DNA of 64,000 nt, taken from assembly GCF_900496995.4 (NCBI RefSeq), contig NC_044022.1, positions 15,762,938 to 15,826,937 on the forward strand, read 5' to 3'. This document shows positions 40,400 through 54,400 of the stretch, piece by piece (positions within the stretch are counted from its first letter, which is position 1; the number at the start of each line of letters is the position of its first letter). The notes under the pieces were generated by a model that saw only the letters and a list, made by a program, of their open reading frames with translations, did not search any database and was not told the origin of the DNA. This stretch comes from Aquila chrysaetos chrysaetos (Eukaryota > Chordata > Aves > Accipitriformes > Accipitridae). Made by a program: the position numbers and the translations under genes.

Positions 40400-41170
40400 A
40401 AAATCAAACAATTTCTGCACTTTACAGTGCATTAGCACAGTAACATCTGTGTAGAAGGAGGACCGACATTTTTATATGTAACTAACTCATGTTAAGCCCA
40501 AATTCACTGGGATGATTTGGGATCAGCAAAATGCCTGCTCCTTGATGCTCTCACCCCTAGCAGGCTTAATTCCAACTTGGGCACCTCATTCACTGTATGC
40601 AGCACATATGGAGCCTAAAATACTCCTGAGCCCTCCATCAGTAAGGAGCTGCATGAGGACAGCCTGAGGTAATGCTGAAGTTGACCCATCTTTGAGCAAG
40701 CTGATCCCCAGAGGGCCTTCCCAAGCGAAATCACTGACTGCAGTTTCCGCTACTGATTTTTCAGAACCTCCAGGATGAACTGCTCTCCAGGTGGTTACTC
40801 CAGCGACCTGGAACCTATGTCACTAACATAAATGAAGGTAAGGGGGATGGCTCCAGGCCTGGTTAATAGCTTCTGACTTGTCCCCTCACAGCTAAAACCT
40901 TCTGTGCCTCAGATGCAAGGAGGGTGGGTCCCCTACAGATAATTAAAATTAAAATCCCTTCTTCTGTGTAGACCCTATGGAGTTCCCTGCCTGTTCAGCT
41001 ACAGGCAAGGGTGGCCAACTGACTCTCACCTTACCTGTAGCCTGCTGGCGGCTCATATTCAATCACCCTGGCCAGGGGATGTCATGTCACCACAAAAAGC
41101 ACAAGGGATGGGGCACAGTGCTGCAGCAACAAACATGGAGTTAATTTAGAGGACGTGCAGCTTTCCCACA
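40400..41170. other. tail-to-tail intergenic gap between MTMR2 and CEP57
   Basis: About 0.8 kb without coding potential or recognised repeats between the likely poly(A) sites of the converging genes. I see no gene, RNA gene or mobile element in it. Confidence 0.55.
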
Positions 41171-42202
41171 ATTCAACAGGCAAGCTGGCTTTATTATTTT
41201 TCAACTGTATAAACGGATAATGTGGGTCTCCTATACATTCCATTAATAGGAAATTCTTTACATTATTAACATAATAAATAACATTTACTCAGCTGTGCAA
41301 GTCAGAGTGCAAAATGAACTGCACCACTACTAAAGTAGATAGCTCATCAAAGCACGTATTTCAAGTTAAAAGCAAGATGCCAGGACTGAATGGCATGATT
41401 GAGGCACTTGCAGTTTAAAACACCTATGGTTTATCTCGCTCCTTTACCACCCAAAGCTGTGAACTAGGAGACAGGATATTATCCCCTATCCTATAGCTTC
41501 TTCGTAAAGTGGATTTCTGTAGAAAAATTTCACTCTTCAGACTTGAAAAGAATTCAATCAATCATTAAGCAAAATAATTCGGAAAAGTTATTTTGTTCCT
41601 TTTGTGAGTACTCAAACATCCACTGCCATTAATGCTGACTAATGCAATGTAGCAGAACAAGAACTAGGAAAGCTTTTTGAGGACAGCTACATAGAACACC
41701 TTTAAAAGGGTTTATCTGTTCTCCCTTAGACACTCAGAGTTTGAGTAATTACAGCTGCACGCAGAACAGAACTGACAAAAGCCCTTAGGACTTCAGGTCA
41801 CAGCATCGTTTTCAAACAAGATGCATCTTGAGAAGCTTCCCAATGCACAGTTCAACAATAGCGTGAAATTGCACTGGCATTTCACATACACCAACCCGCA
41901 TAAATGTGCAGTGCTTGGTGTGCTGAAAGAAAATGGAGGGACTGCTCGAACCATAACACGAAAGGAACTGGTGGAGACCTATGGTTAGATTCAGTGGCTG
42001 GGTACCTTAAAAATTCAATGTGTTTTAAGCTAGACCATAATATATACAGTCAAACCCAGGGATGGAGAATTAAGGGCCCGTATTTCAAAAGTGCACTTAG
42101 CATACAGTAGTCTCTTTCACATAGCAAGAAAGGCAGCTGCTTTATATCCAGAATGTGAGAAAGTTTGACCAGGATGGTTCAAGAACATCCCCTGCAGAAC
42201 AG
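41170..42202 (-). other. CEP57: CEP57 3' UTR (end approximate)
   Basis: About 1 kb of non-coding minus-strand sequence between the CEP57 stop codon and the AATAAA at 41195-41190. The end is inferred from that signal alone. Confidence 0.5.
41190..41195 (-). terminator. candidate poly(A) signal of CEP57
   Basis: TTTATT on the plus strand reads AATAAA on the minus strand, about 1 kb after the CEP57 stop. It is the clearest signal found between the stop and the MTMR2 end. Confidence 0.5.
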
Positions 42203-42439
42203 TCAGTAGTCCCAGCTGATATCATCTTTCTGTAGTGAAGTCTGTATGGTCTGCATGTCTCTCAACAACTGAAGATTTTTCCGACTCTTCTCTCCAGGTT
42301 TCACTTTGATGGGACCAGCATTCTTCCCTTTTGTGGTTACTGTAGTTGTTACTTTAACCTCACTAACAGGTAACCTGCTGTCTTTTATTTGTTTAGCAGA
42401 AGTCTTTTTGGACTTGCATTCTCTCTTAAGTCTCTCTAG
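42203..42439 (-). CDS. CEP57: CEP57 last coding exon (residues 421-498)
   Basis: Acceptor tttcag; stop TGA at 42205-42203. It encodes a basic region, a Thr/Val-rich variable tract, then the conserved [17 protein letters not shown] and the end SWDY (human CWDY). The C-terminus is therefore intact. Confidence 0.96.
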   Translation of the reverse strand, partial: LERLKRECKSKKTSAKQIKDSRLPVSEVKVTTTVTTKGKNAGPIKVKPGEKSRKNLQLLRDMQTIQTSLQKDDISWDY

Positions 42440-45400
42440 CTGAAAGAGAAGCCCAAAGAAAACATTAAGCAGTGACCTTGTTTCAGTTTACGTTGGGCAA
42501 TTCTTCCAGACAGCTGAAATCCCACCACTTATCTCACCCAGCTAAGCAAACGGATGCCTCCAAGACACCCTGAATAAATATTTTTTTTTTCCTTACACAG
42601 CATTGCTATATTCACATCTTTCAAACTGTGTTCAGCTTATAGTCTGAACTACTAGGTTATCTCTTTAAAAACTGACAAGTTCATTATGGGGGAACAGCTC
42701 CATTATGAATGTAATAGAAAAAGTTATAGATGACAAAAAAGCTGATTTGTCACTGTTACCATCCAGTGACTAAAAAAAAAAAAAACAAAACCAAAACCAA
42801 AGAAACCCACCAAAACCAAAAACAGAAAACAAATTTTTCTACCTACATACTAGTGATTTTAATAGCTAGTCACTGTCAGAGATATAGCTTTAAAAAGAAT
42901 ACCGAAACTCTGCTGAGGTGAAGAGCTGGTATCCACACGCAGCGCTGTGAATCACAGCTTGTAAGACTCAGCAACAAAGACTGAGCTGGCGTAAGCCTGA
43001 ATGGGGAACTGGAGAGTCTAAGGTGCAGATGCACTCATACTCTCAAACCGCAAAATAGGTGGCTTCTGTAGTTCCCCTCTCTTCAGGTAGCGGTGCTCCC
43101 TTCTTCCTAGTTTATAGCATGCAGCAATTCTCCTAAATCCTGACTCCTAAAACTTTTGCCAATAGCTAGTCAGAAGCCTCTGTATGTGTAGAATCATTAC
43201 TACTGGGAACTACTACACATCTGTTTCTCTGCAACAGTTACTCTAAGATCATAAGAGATCAAAGGTGAATAATGCTTCTAAGTGAAAACATTTCACATGT
43301 CCATTTCGGACGTCAGCAGCAGTGCTCTCAGTACATATTTTGTATATAAGTTATGTCAGGCGAGGGTGAATCTTGGTTTGTATGAACTGAACCACATTAA
43401 ACACATAAGGGTAAGCTCTTTGGAAGAACTTCACTAAAATGAATGAAGATTAGAGAAAATAGGGAATCAATAGGGTTTATAGCTTTGAATGAACAGGCTA
43501 CACTATTCAAAACATTTTGAAAGTTGTTTTAAACTAAAACAGGTATCTCAGGTTTTATAAAATGCAAATCAAAACATAAATAGGTCATTTACTCCAAGCA
43601 GAGGAGAACTGTTAAAAGATTCAGGGAATGAGAGGAGTGTAAAATGCAATGCAAGAACAGATGTGAAAGCACTGCCCAGGACAGGATGAAGAGTGGGCAC
43701 AAGGGTGACATGGCAAGACAGAGAGGATACTTCTGCAGAAATACAGGGATAGGAAGATGGAGGTATGCAGACTAACTTTGGGACATCAAAGCCAGAGCTA
43801 GGCCCTACTGCTCTACAGTAGTTATTTCTGCTTTATTTAATTGCTGCTAGATTAGGATATAACAAAAAAAGCCCCAAACCTCAAGACAGCAACTCTACAG
43901 AACCATGAACATAATCAAAAGTAACTCACCTGCAACCGATGCCTCCGGACTTTGCTGATCTGGTCTGCCTTTGCTTCCATCTTTCCCACCAGTGCCTCAA
44001 GTTCCCTCTCCAGATCTTCCCTCACTGCAATGGTTGGGGCTTCCTGGACAAGCTTTGACAGCTGCTGGTGATCACTACCATGGAATTCAGACAGAACAAA
44101 GCTTGCATCAGACTCCCTTGGCTTCCAGTGCTTGTACACCCCGTTCAGAAGTAACACTTCTAAGAAACCATAGCATCAACAGCCACACATGTTCAACATG
44201 CCATAACCAACCAGTAAGAACAGTTTTGCTGGTTAGCAGCATTATTACAGTAGCACATCCTGGTGGCAGGCTGCTGCAACATAAAGTCTCAGTAACATAA
44301 GTAGCTTCAAACTTCAAATCACACATTCAAAATGACCAAATAACCCCTTGAGGGCATGATCTCAGCACTCATTCAGTTACTAATTTGTGTATCTGTATCT
44401 GTTGCAGTTATGCAGTAGGATAACAATTCACGTTCTGTTAACCAGGACAAGCAAAATGACTAGTAAAGCTGTCCTTTAATGAAGTATTTGACTACTGTGT
44501 CAGAGGCTGTTACCACACTTCTCCCCTACCCCTTATGAATTCAATATTGCTGCATATAAACACAGATATGGAGTCCAGACTGTTTATCAGAATCTCTCTT
44601 TAACTGCAAGGAGAAATGACAGCCTCTGCAGCCAGTTGAGCAAAGAGATTATATGCCAGAGAATTCCTAAAACTAACCCCTTTCTCAGGCAAAACCTTCC
44701 AACTTTAAAGCAAAAGGCAAAACCATAAAGCATCTACATTCATAATCTGCAATGGAGAATATGCCAAACTCACAAACTCATCTGTCCAAATTCATCTTGT
44801 AAAGTCAGCAACACTTCTGAGAGCTCTTCCTGGGATGAAGAAGAGTCCTTTGGCAGAGATGACCTTCTGCTTTTGCTGGCAGGATGACCAGTACTGACAG
44901 GTTTTGCTAGTGGAGTATCATTTACCACACGACTGTTACACAAAGCTTTCGTGTGTTGTTTCATCAGGTGTAGGACATGTTGCACGTTGGCACCAACTGA
45001 ATGACTGGGACTGGTAGACTGGAAGGAAAAGTAAGAGACTTCTTTCAAATGGCATTGTCAACAACCTACTTGATAATAATGGAGAACATTTAAAAACAAT
45101 AACATTTTTTATTTGCTGCAAAGAATGTATTTTTTGTTTGAATGACTATGCACTAACAAGAACAGCTTAACAGGCAGCATAGAGAGGACGCCTTTTTGAA
45201 ACTGCCAGTTCAGGAAGTTACTGATATCCAACGAGCCTTTTGAAGACAAACTGGAAGAAGAGAGTCAAAGAAAATTAAATGATCTGACCACTGGGTGTCA
45301 GGAGTGCACCAAGCCAAAGCCACTTAAGGAGCTGCAGCTACTGAGCATTAAGCTTTGGAATTAAGCAGCTCACCTTCCCAGCTACAAAGGGTACATCACC

Positions 45401-48400
45401 CAGACACAGTCTGTAATGGGGCTGCGTAGTGAGATGGCTTGTAAGAGAGCGTTTCTGGAAAGAAAGAAAAAAGAAATGTTTATCAAAGATGACACTACAG
45501 AAAACCCATTTTCCCTTTGCTTTGTGCTAAAAGAGGCAACCTACTTTCTGATTGCATGCACACACCCTTATTTAACTCCTCACTAATTGCCCTTCTCTTC
45601 CCCCCATATTACCTTCTCTGGCTGCTTAGTTTTTTTCCTGGGTTTTCTTGCTTTTGGAGGAAGCAATGGTGATGCTGCTTGAATCAGTAATCTGTTGGTT
45701 TCCAGGCCTGTCTGAAGCTTTAATTGAGGGAATAAGGGGAGTTACTGGAATTATATTAATAGATAATCAGAGACAGAGTAAGCTGAGAATTGCAAACCAA
45801 GAATTTTCAAGATACAGGCTCTCTGAAAGCAAGGGCTACAAGTTTTTAGGATGCTTTTGCAGTCCAAAGTAAATGTAAACATTGAATAAGAATACTTCCT
45901 GTGGTAGCACTACTCATCACTAATCCTGGTAAGTTAGACAACTAGTCTTACTGCATTACTCCCATGCAGGCAAGTGCCAAAACATCAGCTGTGCTTTACA
46001 CTTGACAAAATATTAGGGAAGTTGAGCCATCCAACCCTGCTCAGTTGATCCTGTGGCATATAGTTAACAGACAGCTATTCCTTCTGTTCTATTGACAGTA
46101 AAAAAAAAACACCAAAAAAAACCCCAAAACCAAACCACAAAAACCCAACCCATCTATTGGAAGAGTTAAGGTTATAATTCTCACTGTCAGTGAGCTCAAT
46201 ATGCTTCACTGTTTCTTCCAAGAGAAGCCATGGCATGGCTTTAGAAACCATCACCTAACCAGTCCCAACTAGAAGTATTCACAGAGCAATTATTCATGAT
46301 TAATTTGAGACAACCTCCCCCCTCCCCTGCCAAACTCATGGCAAAGGTTAATGCTAGAGCCTAATACATGTCCTCGCTTCAGCTGGGATAGAGTTAATTT
46401 TCTTTCTAGTAGCTGGTATAGTGTTATGTTTTGGGTTCAGTATGAGAAGAATGTTGATAACACACTGATGTTTTCAGTTGTTGCTAAGTAGTGTTTAGAC
46501 TAAGTCAAGGATTTCTCAGCTTCTCAAGCCCAGCCAGCAAGAAGGCTGGAGGGGCACAAGAAGTTGGGAGGGGACACAACCAGGACAGCTGACCCAAACT
46601 GGCCAACGGGGTATTCCATACCATGTGATGTCATGTCCAGTATATAAACTGGGGGGAGTTGGCCTGGGGGGGATCGCTGCTTGGGAACTAACCGGGCATC
46701 GGTCGGCAGGTGGCGAGCAATTGCATTGTACATCACTTGTATATTCCAATCCTTTTATTATGATTGTCATTTTATTATTGTTATTATCATTGTTAGTTTC
46801 TTCTTTTCTGTTCTATTAAACTGTTCTTATCTCAACCCACGAGTTTTACTTTTTTTTTTTTTCTGATTGTCTCCCCCATCCCACTGGATGGGGGGGAAGT
46901 GAGTGAGCAGCTGCATGGTGCTTAGTTGCTAGGTGGGGTTAAACCACAACACACATTACCTATATACTTCTTCAGCATACAATGAATATTTAATGAACAC
47001 AACATTTCAAGGTTAGGAGAAGACCAGTGTCATTACAGGCTCATAACTGACAGTATGATGCCTCTTTTTTGCTGCCTCCTACAATATTTCTAGTTACAAT
47101 TATGAACAAGGAAGCACACTTGTGGACCTTGATCTATTTAAAGCAGAGATCCTCATACATCCTCAACTATGAATTAGTTTGAATTTCTACTTCTCTTTTC
47201 CAATGAGCTTCTTTTATTGAAGAAACCAAGTTTCAGTGCACAGGTGCTGTTTGAAAAAGGTTTCCAAAAAGCTCAGAACTGCAGAACATTTGGCACCTCA
47301 GACAGGAGGGGCGGGGGGGGGGAAGACTAAACCAAGGTTTTCATTATTCTGTATATGGGAATCACTGTCAGCAAGTTCAGCTGAAAAGTTGATGGAAAGG
47401 GGAGCTAATTACAGTGCATACCAGTACAAAAGAAATTTCCTGTTGGTTACCTCAGCTGCTTTTTCCTGAACAAGCTTCCTTGCATGTTCTTCCTCCTGAA
47501 GCTTCTGTTCCAGCTCTTTCATTTTTTTCTAGTTAAAGTTGAATAAAAATAATAGCATTACTAATGAAACAATTCTTTTCCTCCTGAAGCCTACAATACT
47601 AAAAGCTTGAGCAAAAGTGTATCAGTTCAACTTATGACTTAAAGCTAAGTGAAGATTTCAGCATTAGAATTATTGCTGACATTTCGTCTGTATGGGCATA
47701 AATACAGCAGTCAAGTGGTTATGCTTAAACTTAAATGATTTTTCTATTTTTACTTCTGCAGTTGGTATCTGAATTTAAGTTGCAGCCTACAGGGAGAACA
47801 ATACACAAGGCTGTCTTTCTCTTTGTAAAAAACCCCTAGGAAGTAGGTTGTTTTGTGTACATTATCCTAAAAGATTCTGTACTACAAAAGGACTAACAAA
47901 GGTGTATCATGTATCATTACAAGCTGAGAGAAGACTTGCTTTATTTAGATCACTAAAGGTATTTTTGCTATTATCTGTAACTTAAACTCTTAGAAGAGAA
48001 GAATTTTTGACGATCTAGCCACCTTCTTAATAAAGAAAAAGGAGGAAAGTTTATATGATGACTCTGAGATATCTTTAAGCAAAACTGAAGTGATTTCATC
48101 TTTTTATGGTTAAAAGCATGTAAGAACTCTTTTGAAAGCCCTTTTCAAAGAAAAGAATTAAGGGGAAAGGCACACATTTCTTTGTAAATCCTCCAACAAG
48201 AGGAAAACCTTGTTTAAGCAGGATACACTTAAACTCCCAATGTGAAAGTTATTTGATAACTTTCTGATTTTATACAGCAGAGTGAAAAAATGATCCAGAG
48301 CCCCATGACACAAAACAACTTCCCTTCTCTTCCCCCAAAGACTATCATTCACAGAGCCACTAATCAAACTAGTCAGAAAAGCATGCAATTCAAAGTAACA

Positions 48401-51400
48401 GCTATATTTGTACACTTCTGTTTGTTTATAAACTCACTATGCTGAGGTAGTAAATATTTCAGTTCTGCTTTACTTAAGCATTAACTGCAAGATTCATGTA
48501 ACTAGCTGTTATACAAAGGTGTTAAAAGGCAAAACCCCAGATAAACATTGAGGACAAAGGCACTATATAAAGGAACCAACTTTTTCTGTGGAATAAAAGA
48601 ACCATTTTGACTAATTTTATTTTCTTCATTCAGATCAGATATTCCAGGTAACATAAAATCATCTTCTGCCCTTTACAGCACGCGGCACAATTCTTGATTT
48701 CAGTGGTCAGTCGCACAAAGATCTTTGTTTAACCTATTAGGTGTGACAGAATTTTTAATATGGAAATACTAAAGCAAATCTTCTGCTTGAACTGAAGACT
48801 GACATGAAGCTGGGCCAATGCTTCTGTACTGAAATGAACTGAGTATTCACTCAGCCAGCTGTTTAGCTGCAGTGTGCAGCTCAAACTGCACCGCAAGAGT
48901 GTATCTTACTGTGTCTTCAGACCCTGTTGGAAGTTATTTATCCAGGTTAACTTTCTGAAATTTTTTTTTTTTCTCGCTTATAGCAAAATGTATTACACAA
49001 TCCATCTTCCAAGCCTCAGGCAGACACAGATGACTGGTCCATCAGCAAGAGGGAGCAAGTCCAAAGGGCTGGCTAACAGTGAACACAGACACTCCCCAGC
49101 CACGCTGCCCATCACGTGAGGTAGCACAGCACAGAAAGAGTCAGCGCTGGGCTGCCTAAAACACTCTGCTCAGTCACCAGTACCTGCTGCAAAAGATTTG
49201 AGTGAAAAAACAGAAATACTGTAATATCTATTTTTGCTCGTTTTCTAAGGGAAATCAAGTTTCATGCAATCATCTCACTCATCCTTCTGGTTGTCACTGA
49301 AATAAATTTCAAACAACTTTAACCAAAGACGACAGAAAGGTATGAGACCTCAAACATACAGAACACCTACATTTCCTAAAAATTGGCTGCTGGGATAAAC
49401 ATCCAAATTAGTTTCACCAGAGAGTGAAACTCTGTCTCCAGTGTGAAGACAGGTTTTACCTCTGTGCTTCACTACCTTGCAAATTAGCACCTGCTTGACA
49501 GCTGAGCAGTCAGCGTATACCCAGCAGGAACAAGGCAGGTGTTGCTTCTCACCACCTGGCAATTAGAGGATAAAAGAAAAACTAAAGGTGTAGGTAGTCT
49601 ACAGCCACAACAGGATGTGAGGATTCATTACTTCTGTTTTGCACAGAATGGTGGGGTTTTATTAAGTCTTATTGTTAGCATTATGAAAAAATTGATTACT
49701 ACCAACTACAGTTCTTCAAAACATGTCATCTACACATACATTCAAATTCTGGCTATCTAGCCACACAGAAGACCATAGCCCAAACTGCACTTTTAGGGTA
49801 CAACCCCATCGCCTAACTCCATCCTCAGACATAGACACGTTCAAACCCTCTCAGTCAGTTATCCTGGGACTGCACTGCAGGTCTACAGTAGCCATAAGCA
49901 TACACCAGAAAATGCTTTTGAGGCAAGCACTCCAATTACAAGTACTTCACATGAATGAGAGTTTCAGCATTTCCTTTTTACAACTAATATTAACATTGGC
50001 AAATTGCCTGAAGGTAATACTTATAAGGACCAGGTAGTGGCTCTGCGGAGATTAAATGTATGTAGGTCTCACTAAGAGCAACTTGTGCTCTGGCAGAGTG
50101 TCTGAAATCAGAGGCAGTTAAATCATTGCTTGCTCATGAGTAGTCATCTCACCATCCATTTCAGCACACCATGTATAGAAATAGTCTGGCTTATCTATTT
50201 CTTGCTTCAAATTAAACTTGCAAATGTGGTCTTGCCACAACTAAAGCAGAGATTGAAGAGGCAACAGATGCAACTGTTTTGAGCAAAGTGTGCAGTCACC
50301 CTTTCAGGATTATAAGGTAACACTTAGTACGTGGATGCTTACATAGAAACACAGCTTGCAAGCCCAGAGGCAGATAGAGCTGTCGATCAGAAAACAGCTC
50401 ATGAGACCAAAATGATCACAAGGAAAGTGACCTTTAGTCAGAGGTAAATCCAGATTTCTCTCAGTTCTTAGAATTGATTCAAAATTGTGTGAATTTAACA
50501 CCCAATTCCACTAAAATAGATTTAATTGCAACAGCTACTAATTCCTAAAGATATCAAAGACATCTAGTTTGATCAAGGAGAAAAAAAACCAAACAAAAAC
50601 CCCAACCTGTTATGCTGAAATTACGTTCACTAGCCAGGCACAAAAAGACAAACAACCCAGCTCCACCAAACTCCAGCTGCTACCAGTCAAAAACATGGTA
50701 AAAGCCCTTGAGAAAGGAACTCTTGTTGCTGAACTAGTTATTTCAACTCTGGAGACCCTGGAGGAACTTACTGCTACTTACAGTGAACAAGGCCTGGCAG
50801 ACACTCATCTCTCTTTGCAAGAGTTTGGCCCAGGTAAAAAATGCAAGCACTTTTACTCCATAAATGCAGCTTACCAAAATGGGGGCTCAAGATCTTAAAC
50901 AGCTTGTTACAGCTGCCTTTGGTCAGGGACTCCCACGAGTAGCTGTAGTGTCTAAAGGCCCTGCAGCAGACCAACTAACTAAAGATTTACTATCAAACAT
51001 CTCCTTATGTACTCCTGGAAAAACACCACCTACTTCAGCACCTGGTAAGGGCTGGTGTGCAGGGTGGCAAGCCTACAATTTTGAGACAGTCCAGAGCTAT
51101 CCTCAATACCACAACCTAATCATGTACTATCTGCTCCTTTTGGATGGAGGAGATTCACAGGTGGAACCCTCTCCCTCGTTAACCACTCTGTAGTTCCCAT
51201 GCTTGGGAGTCTTGTGGTCCCTCTGCAGCAGCAGAAAGAGGTAGAATGCGGACCAGATTTCAGAAGCCAACACCACAGTTGGTACACAGAACGAATATAA
51301 TCAAACACAGTCATGCTGAACTTTTAAAAGCTACCAATTCAAAATTAATCCTGAAGAGGCAGATTGGTTCAAACCCACTGACAGCCAGCCAGTGCTAGAG

Positions 51401-54400
51401 GCCTAGTAGTGTCAGGCTCCAGAATTCTGCAAGCAAAATAATTAATAATAATTGCATTTTTTAAGGAGGAGCTTAAGTGGCTGAAAGAAAAAACACACCA
51501 AACCCACACAAGTGAAGTCAAATCTGGGTCATAACAGAATATAACTGCTAGCATTCAGTAGCATGCAAGGCAACTCAAGTTGAGAGCTTAGGAATGCCCG
51601 CAATACTACACGCCTATGCACCAGCTAAGCACAAAAGAGGAACACCAACAGATACCGTTAAGGCTTAACAAAACTCCAACTCTTGTAGTGTGTAGTGACC
51701 TAAAGCCTGCCTGGCTATGTAGACTTCCAGCAATAACTTCCAAGTTTTTACAACACTTCAGCTTTAAAAAAGATGTTTAGTTGCTGTCTTTCTCTACAGC
51801 ACAAAGTTTTGCTCAGCTCTATTATTGAAATATAGCCATTAAGTGCTGATTACAACAAACAAGATAAATCTGATACAGCATCCAGTACAAATGACAGACC
51901 TCTGCTATGGACTGCATCGTAGTAAGTCTGCTGTACTCTTTTTCCAGCATATCCAGCTTTTCCAATTTAGACTGAACATGTGACTGATCAAGAAGCCGAT
52001 CTCTCTCCAACGAACCCTTGAAAAGTGAAAAGCAAAACAATTGTAAGCACAATAGAACAAGATCATCTATAGTAACCCTTGTGTTTGCAGCACAAAGGAG
52101 GCCCATAAACAGTCCAAAGGAACTACTACTTCCTCTGTGCCATTTTAGATGGTGCTACAATTAGGGAGCAACTGCGCCACTGGTCCATCAATGTCGGGAA
52201 CCTCACACTCAACCAGATTCAGATGAGAGAGAATTCTGCAGAGTCTCTCCTCCCTCCAAAACCCAACGTGGTAAAAAACCCTCATTACTCAGCTGTTAGA
52301 GATAGCTTTCTTACTTTTTTTTTTTAATTTAGTAACTATTTAATAGACTGAAATAGGACGGCCACAGAAACCAATGAACAGAGAGCTCTAGGTGATCCAT
52401 ACTCCTATAAAACAAAATTGAAGCTCATTTTAGATGAAAGGCAAGTTTCTCAGTCACTGATGGCGGGAACCAGAAATTTTACTATTATTTCTACAGAATC
52501 AGTATTTCAGCACCAGTTTAGCAAAAGCAGTACTAGTAAAGAAAATCCCCAAAGATCTGAAGAGTGTAAACACAAAAGGGAGGAGCACATGGGTATAACG
52601 CTGAGGGATAAGGATGAGCTACTGCAGTAAGCTAATCATGCAGAAGCAAACAATTCTTATTAATATCAGAGCCTGGTATTGCCTTAGAGACAGGTGCACA
52701 AAGGCAGAAAATACCAGTCCTGAAAAGGCTGGGAAATTTAAGTGGGGAAATTATCCACACTTCAGTATACAAAGGCCAGCTGAAATAGACATCCACGCTT
52801 AAAGCTATTAAAATGACAGTAACTACAGAAAATCATGACATAGGTCACGATTTTTATAATTTAACCCTGAGATAATCTTGAGAACACACCTGTTTCTCCA
52901 AGAGATGCGACTTCTCATTTTCTGCATGCTGGATCATTTTTCTCATGTAGTCCAGCTGCTTCTCTAAAAGGCTGCACCGAGACTCAGCAGCTGCCAGCTG
53001 AGAAGCCAGTTCTAAAGATAACAGAAGGCAGAAAAGTAAAATCATGCGCTGTTTGTTCCTGGGATTTATGTTTTCACGACAGTTCCAAAACAAACAAGAA
53101 AAGGGTCATCTAAAGAAACTCACAGATTAAGCTTAATGAACTCTGGTATGCATGCAAATCCCTAAAACAAAGTATGCTTTTAACATGATTTCTTTATAAC
53201 TCCATGTAACATTGCAAAGTAAAAGACGCTGAACAAAGTAAATTAAAACAGTTTTATGCATTAATAAAAATCAAGTTTCATCCACATCAGTGTTCTGTAG
53301 TATCTATATAAAGTTTGCAAACAACCTTGATTTTTCTTTGACACTTCAGTCTTGTCATGCTCTTTGTGTTGCATTTGTTCACTTAGTACTTTCTTGTAGT
53401 CTGCTGTTTCCCTGCTGAGGTGTTTTACATTCTCTTCCGCCTGAAGTCGTTCCAACTCCAGTCGATGAATTTTTTCCTGGAGATTCTTCAGAGCAGAAAA
53501 TATTGCTGTAATTGAACAAGTACCTTTTGTTAGATACCATTAAATGGCCACTTCAAGATAACATTGAACTTGAAACGTTTTTATAAAAGCATGTTATGTG
53601 AGAAAGTCAGAGTGTTCCTTACCAGCATCCAAGACTCCTTCCAGGAATTAAGACCTGCTTCCCTTTAAACCATAACTGATTCTAAAACTAGCCTCAGACA
53701 AATAGATGCCCTTGGTGCACATATTAATCTGAAACATTTGGGAAAGATGAATCCATTTCCCAGAACAAAGCACATGAGTATTCTGTAGATTAAGTGCAAA
53801 CAGTGCATCTTCTGACTTGTTATCAAAAGGAAATGAAAGGTCACAACTAGATAGTTAAAACAGTGGCGGTTCTCTATATTATTATTCCTCTACAAGTGCA
53901 TGCTAGCACAAAAAATACACAAACACAACGTTCCTATGAATGGTCACAGAGCAGAATAAAGGTTAGCTATTAGATTGGGAAATAAATGTTTTTATAGCCT
54001 AAGTGGCAGCTCTTTTTTGATTCTTCTGGTTTTGCACTTGTGTTCCTTTCCTCCCCCTCCCCAAGACATGCATCTCCTTTGTGCTGAACAACTTTCCCTT
54101 TTTCTGTTCCATTCCCTGCTTTAGCAATTAATCAACAAAACCTTTATATATTCATCACCACAAAAAGAAAAGCAGTTGTAATAGAACTCGTATCACCTTG
54201 CAATTAGACCATCTGCTGGTAATCTGATGTATTACGTCTCTTAGCTGTATTGTTTAATTCTGCAAAGGGAACCATAACAATAAGAGCTTTCCCCTATACA
54301 GTCCTGTTAAAGTAAAACACAGGAACATCTGTACAGACAGCTCATATAGCAGACTAATCTGTGAGGTCACATTAACCCACTCCTTTGTGCTTAAATCCAC

